DNA of 26,634 nt, taken from positions 1-26,634 of IMG/VR virus record IMGVR_UViG_3300020578_000369; one strand, written 5' to 3'. The translations under genes were made by a program, and so were the position numbers. Positions 24,266 to 26,634 of this stretch are shown here, in pieces. The notes beneath the pieces were generated by a model. The model was not told the DNA's origin, ran no database searches, and was given only the letters and a program-made list of their open reading frames with translations. Positions within the stretch are counted from its first letter, which is position 1; each line of letters begins with the position of its first letter. This stretch comes from a virus.

Positions 24266-24330
24266 GTAAACACCATGAGAAATGCAAGGAGAAGCATGAC
24301 TCAGGGAAAATACTAACCCAAGGTGTTTAC
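24266..24330. repeat. 9-bp inverted repeat in the convergent junction
   Basis: GTAAACACC at 24266-24274 and its exact complement GGTGTTTAC at 24322-24330 flank a 47-nt spacer. The right arm covers the stop codon of the 69-residue - strand gene. The spacer contains no supported gene. It could form a long-loop hairpin or be a protein site, but no function is shown. The stretch 24223-24326 otherwise holds only the terminator. Confidence 0.5.
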
Positions 24331-24536
24331 AAAGTCCATATCCTCACCCCCAAGACCCCATCCTCAATCCGAACACGTAGTACAAATTGTTGTATCCCAT
24401 GGTATTTAAGTTCGGTTTCTAGGGCATTTTTACCAAAATCAGTATCAAGGCACGGTACAAACACAGACTGTGGGGGTTTGCGTAGGGCTTCCCAATCTAA
24501 TTCGTAACTAGCCCCATCAAGAATCAGAACGTCCAT
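24327..24536 (-). CDS. Small conserved phage protein (69 residues)
   Basis: The 69-residue protein reads MDVLILDGASYELDWEAL, then QSVFVPCLDTD near residues 23-33, a short helix, and ends with RVRIEDGVLGVRIWTL. The sequence S-F-x-P-C at the first strand and (V/I)EDG(V/I)xGxR(V/I)W at the end is a pattern I recall in many small phage proteins of unknown function, which supports it as a real gene. It follows the glycosyltransferase stop by 6 nt with no clear ribosome-binding site, so coupling is probable. It is the last gene before the leftward terminator. Confidence 0.75.
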   Translation of the reverse strand: MDVLILDGASYELDWEALRKPPQSVFVPCLDTDFGKNALETELKYHGIQQFVLRVRIEDGVLGVRIWTL

Positions 24537-24542
24537 CGAGTC

Positions 24543-25322
24543 TTATTTGAGGTTGCCACCCGACTTGATGAGATCCCCACTGTAAACATACGTCCCAACA
24601 TGACTTAGTTTGACAAACGGGTTGGCGTAAATCTTCCCGCCGTGGTTCTTCCACAGATCACAGAAGTGGTAGTCTTCGGACAGCAAAGCACCCGTACTAT
24701 CAATACTTGTTGCAAAGAACTCATGGGTCAGGGGCTTTAAGTATTCACCGTCCTTGTCCTTGACTGTAGAGGTGCGGTAGGTAGGCACATGGTCTTTTAG
24801 AATCTCAAACACCCGACGCTTGATAAGCATGAACCCCGTGCCACCATGACGCACTTCGATCACCCCGTCTTGGTCACTCTCGGCAACTACTTGTCCGTGG
24901 TTGAAGTTCATCACGTATGCACCAGCGTAGTCTTGGAGGTTCTCTTGTCCTTCTTTAGCCGCTTGGTTTACACGATCCCAATCAATCTCTTTCTTGGGGT
25001 AAATGCCGCACACAACGTCTTTGTCAGCCGCCATCAGAGACGCTACATCTTGCCCACTAAACTGAATGTCGGCATCGATGAACATCAGGTAGTCTAAGCC
25101 CTTCTCTAGGAACAATCTAGCCAACTCGTTTCTAGCCCGTGTGATAAGGCTTTCGTTGATGAGGTATCCGTAGTAGAGCGGGACACGCACTTCCTGCATC
25201 CTCTTGGACAATGACAAGATGCCGTTTAGGTAATGACCCGTACACATCCCACCATACATCGGGGTTGCCACCATTATCGTAGGGCGTTTCTGTTCTTCTG
25301 CAACTTCTTTTAGATCACTCAT
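24543..25322 (-). CDS. Glycosyltransferase, GT-A-like
   Basis: The 259-residue protein begins after a short charged leader with TIMVATPMYGGMCTGHYLNG (15-34), the usual first nucleotide-binding strand of a GT-A fold. The DxD-type metal site is D83-A-D85 in LDYLMFIDADIQFSG. HGGTGFMLIKRRVFEIL (159-175) and LSEDYHFCDLWKNHGGKIY (214-232, with E216-D217 as a possible catalytic base region) complete the fold. It would transfer a sugar from a nucleotide-sugar; donor and acceptor are unknown. AAGGA at 25329-25333 (read on -) lies 6 nt before the ATG, within the end of the methyltransferase gene. There is no signal peptide or membrane segment. Confidence 0.85.
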   Translation of the reverse strand: MSDLKEVAEEQKRPTIMVATPMYGGMCTGHYLNGILSLSKRMQEVRVPLYYGYLINESLITRARNELARLFLEKGLDYLMFIDADIQFSGQDVASLMAADKDVVCGIYPKKEIDWDRVNQAAKEGQENLQDYAGAYVMNFNHGQVVAESDQDGVIEVRHGGTGFMLIKRRVFEILKDHVPTYRTSTVKDKDGEYLKPLTHEFFATSIDSTGALLSEDYHFCDLWKNHGGKIYANPFVKLSHVGTYVYSGDLIKSGGNLK

Positions 25323-25324
25323 TT

Positions 25325-25951
25325 TTAGTCCTTCATTTTCTTAACAGCAAGTTGATAGCCTACATACACGACTTTTAGTCTGTCGTGATAGATGTTAGTG
25401 AACATGTCGATAGCAATCTTGGGTTTGTGCAGTACGGGATAGTCTATACCCCACGAGTAATCATCAAACACCATTACGCCACCGACCTTGAGCACCTGCC
25501 AAGCCATGCAGGCATCAGCGAGTACGTCCGGTGCTTGATGTGACCCGTCAATATAAATCAGATCCATCATCTCTATGGGTGATGGCGTGTTCCAAATAAT
25601 ATGTGCCAACCCTTTGCTAGATGTTTGTTTATAGACGTTAATTTTTTTACTTAAGTCCTTAGCCTGCACCTTACGCATGTTCTCAAGAAACCTTTGCTTC
25701 ACCGCATACATATCCTCGACTGTGTGTTCTTCGCCACCCTTCCACGTGTCGATACAGTTGATGATGCCACCTGACTCAAGACCGTTCTCCACTAGCCACA
25801 CAGTACTGCGTCCCTCAAAGCAACCGATCTCAAGAAAGCGTCTCTTGGCTGGCAGCGTTTTAAATATTTCTCTAAAGAGCGGAGGCCCCCACTTCCACCA
25901 GTCGTGGGTAAACTCGTAGGTCTCGCTCGGGTTGATGTCCTCGGCGTTCAT
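25325..25951 (-). CDS. Class I SAM-dependent methyltransferase
   Basis: The 208-residue protein shows the Rossmann methyltransferase motifs in order. Motif I is FLEIGCFEGRSTVWL (39-53), the second strand is INCIDTWKGG (64-73), then MDLIYIDGSHQAPDV (129-143) and GGVMVFDDYSWG (157-168). The IDGSH and FDDY pair is typical of the Methyltransf_24 / TylF-CmcI-like group that methylates sugars, cephalosporins or other small molecules. It lacks the DNA-methyltransferase catalytic motifs (DPPY or PCQ). AGGAGA at 25961-25966 is a reasonable ribosome-binding site. It is 2 nt from the glycosyltransferase gene, so the pair may modify the same glycan. The substrate is inferred only. Confidence 0.85.
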   Translation of the reverse strand: MNAEDINPSETYEFTHDWWKWGPPLFREIFKTLPAKRRFLEIGCFEGRSTVWLVENGLESGGIINCIDTWKGGEEHTVEDMYAVKQRFLENMRKVQAKDLSKKINVYKQTSSKGLAHIIWNTPSPIEMMDLIYIDGSHQAPDVLADACMAWQVLKVGGVMVFDDYSWGIDYPVLHKPKIAIDMFTNIYHDRLKVVYVGYQLAVKKMKD

Positions 25952-26121
25952 AGCAGTGCTTCTCCTAGTTTGTTCATGGCGTTTATTTGTTCTTCTTTCG
26001 CAAACTTCTTCATATATTCAACGACTAGTTTACGTTCCTGAGGTGTTTTGAAGGGCCAGTCCCATCGCTCCCACGTCATGCCTGAGGGGTGCAGACCCTT
26101 ATTGGTTTTTGATTTCTCCAC
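25948..26121 (-). CDS. 57-residue protein with GTG start
   Basis: A short gene on the - strand begins at GTG 26121 and ends with TGA at 25948-25950, overlapping the methyltransferase ATG as ATGA. AAGGAG at 26128-26133 lies 6 nt before the GTG, which favours this start over ATG 26079, which lacks a good site. The product contains GLHPSGMTWERWDWPFKTPQ, then a helix with RKLVVEYMKKFAKEEQINAM and an ending LGEALL. Three tryptophans lie within an 11-residue span (W18, W21, W23). It overlaps the end of the upstream coiled-coil gene by 23 nt. The function is unknown. Confidence 0.7.
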   Translation of the reverse strand: MEKSKTNKGLHPSGMTWERWDWPFKTPQERKLVVEYMKKFAKEEQINAMNKLGEALL

Positions 26122-26320
26122 TGTAGGCTCCTTCTCGTAGTCCTAGATCTAAAGATAACGCTTGCACTTCACTAAGCAACCGCTTGTTGTTATCCTGTAG
26201 AAACTCAACCATGTATTGCTTACCCTCTAGTTCTTTCGCCGCCATATCCATGATGGCTTGTGCCTCGTTGAGATCAAAGGCTGGTTGACGCAGTTTTTCT
26301 ATGAGTTCTTCTATTTTCAT
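26099..26320 (-). CDS. Small coiled-coil protein
   Basis: The 73-residue protein is predicted fully helical: MKIEELIEKLRQPAFDLNEA, then a long charged helix including MAAKELEGKQYMVEFLQDNN and LLSEVQALSLDLG. Heptad-like leucines suggest a dimeric coiled coil. AGGA at 26327-26330 gives a ribosome-binding site 6 nt from the ATG. It follows the winged-helix gene by 2 nt, so the two may act together. No family was recognised. The end overlaps the 57-residue gene by 23 nt. Confidence 0.7.
   Translation of the reverse strand: MKIEELIEKLRQPAFDLNEAQAIMDMAAKELEGKQYMVEFLQDNNKRLLSEVQALSLDLGLREGAYSGEIKNQ
26128..26133 (-). promoter_or_regulatory. Ribosome-binding site fixing the 57-residue gene's GTG start
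   Basis: On the - strand this reads AAGGAG, with a 6-nt spacer to GTG 26121. It lies inside the end of the upstream coiled-coil gene and is the main reason for choosing the longer GTG-started frame. Confidence 0.65.
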
Positions 26321-26322
26321 GG

Positions 26323-26514
26323 CTAGTCCTTTACTTTATAAAATTTTGTTCTGCCTATGTTGACTACATCCAAAACATTTTTATCAGAAAGTTCTTTTAG
26401 TATGCGTCCCACATGCCCCTTGCTCACGATGAACCTCTTTGCTAACGTGGCTGCTTGCACCGGAGTTTTGTGTTTGACAAGGTAGTCCCAAATTTTTTGT
26501 TCAATGGAGGCCAT
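26323..26514 (-). CDS. Small winged helix-turn-helix protein
   Basis: The 63-residue protein is just one winged helix-turn-helix. Helix 1 is IEQKIWDYLVKH, helix 2 is TPVQAATLAKRF, the recognition helix is SKGHVGRILKELSDK (31-45), and the wing is VLDVVNIGRTKFYKV. It resembles the DNA-binding half of MarR-type or replication-linked regulators, without an effector domain. It probably binds DNA; whether it regulates transcription or acts in replication is unknown. AAGG in the upstream purine stretch about 7 nt before the ATG can serve as the ribosome-binding site. Its start lies 14 nt inside the preceding partial gene. Confidence 0.75.
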   Translation of the reverse strand: MASIEQKIWDYLVKHKTPVQAATLAKRFIVSKGHVGRILKELSDKNVLDVVNIGRTKFYKVKD

Positions 26515-26632
26515 TTCTCCACCTTTTATCGACGGCGTTCTTTAGGTTGAACGGGTTGTTGAAGAAGCTGCTAATCTCTGACAACTCGTACATGGGCGTG
26601 GTGCTTTCAGGAAGTGCCTCAAGTTTAAAAAG
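26501..26632 (-). CDS. Partial protein (5' end outside window)
   Basis: On the - strand an open frame enters from the right edge and ends with TGA at 26501-26503. The visible 43 residues include MYELSEISSFFNNPFNLKNA and end KRWRNGLH. An internal ATG exists before MYEL, so the part could in principle be a 30-residue ORF, but the frame stays open to the edge. The last 14 nt overlap the start of the winged-helix gene. I do not recognise it, and coding status rests only on the open frame and its tight packing. Confidence 0.45.
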   Translation of the reverse strand, partial: LFKLEALPESTTPMYELSEISSFFNNPFNLKNAVDKRWRNGLH

Positions 26633-26634
26633 CA

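Noticed and set aside
24273-24316. Very short + strand frames after the giant gene, one behind a purine-rich AAGGAGA.
   Set aside because: They would encode 6-13 residues; no evidence supports a peptide.
24846-25097. A + strand open frame of 83 residues opposite the glycosyltransferase.
   Set aside because: It is an antisense shadow of conserved glycosyltransferase motifs and has no ribosome-binding site or family pattern.
1-26634. CRISPR arrays, tRNA genes, insertion sequences, attachment sites.
   Set aside because: No regularly spaced direct DNA repeats, cloverleaf-like sequences, transposase or integrase motifs were seen; the fibre repeats are protein-level only.

Overview
The window is part of a tailed-phage genome (Caudoviricetes). 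It carries head-tail adaptor genes, tail-fibre genes, a holin and a peptidase, a P22 gp10-like tail hub, and ejection proteins. No long-tail tape-measure or major tail-tube gene is visible, which together with the hub and large internal proteins suggests a short-tailed, podovirus-like phage. The holin type, the M15 endolysin and the style of the small conserved proteins suggest a Gram-negative, probably aquatic host. No integrase, repressor, tRNA or rRNA gene was recognised. Virion roles are inferred from family resemblance recalled by eye and from gene order; no search was run.

Layout of the + strand (1-24222): one unbroken, tightly packed late operon. (a) 1-3210 holds small basic proteins, a gp4-like adaptor with an inserted beta-type module, a Cys4 protein, two small conserved genes (one of only 55 codons), a second adaptor-like protein and a small conserved protein. 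(b) 3220-6301 is the fibre module: a conserved structural protein, a protein with exact 22-residue repeats, a collar-type fibre with paired HTH motifs, and two small fibre-linked proteins. (c) 6303-8264 is an AT-rich cassette of a cupin and three different 2-oxoglutarate/Fe(II) dioxygenases, each with recognisable metal ligands. (d) 8276-9255 is a zinc-ribbon protein followed by the lysis pair (3-TM holin, M15 peptidase). (e) 9256-11414 is the tail hub and a small partner. (f) 11447-24222 is the ejection or internal-virion module: a structural protein, a GNAT acetyltransferase-like gene, two internal virion proteins and a giant 2,637-residue protein with an HExxH metallopeptidase module lying in an AT-rich island.

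The - strand (24222-26632) converges on this operon. In its own direction it reads: a partial gene, a small winged-helix protein, a coiled-coil protein, a 57-residue protein with a GTG start, a class I methyltransferase, a GT-A-type glycosyltransferase and a small conserved protein. It ends in a strong intrinsic terminator that touches the stop codon of the giant gene. The methyltransferase and glycosyltransferase pair suggests glycan or small-molecule modification.

The strongest candidates for something new are the cupin/three-dioxygenase cassette between tail fibre and lysis genes, and the AT-rich metallopeptidase module spliced in frame into the giant ejection protein. The 22-residue repeats in the fibre gene and the AT-rich GNAT gene with matching 8-nt overlaps are secondary points.
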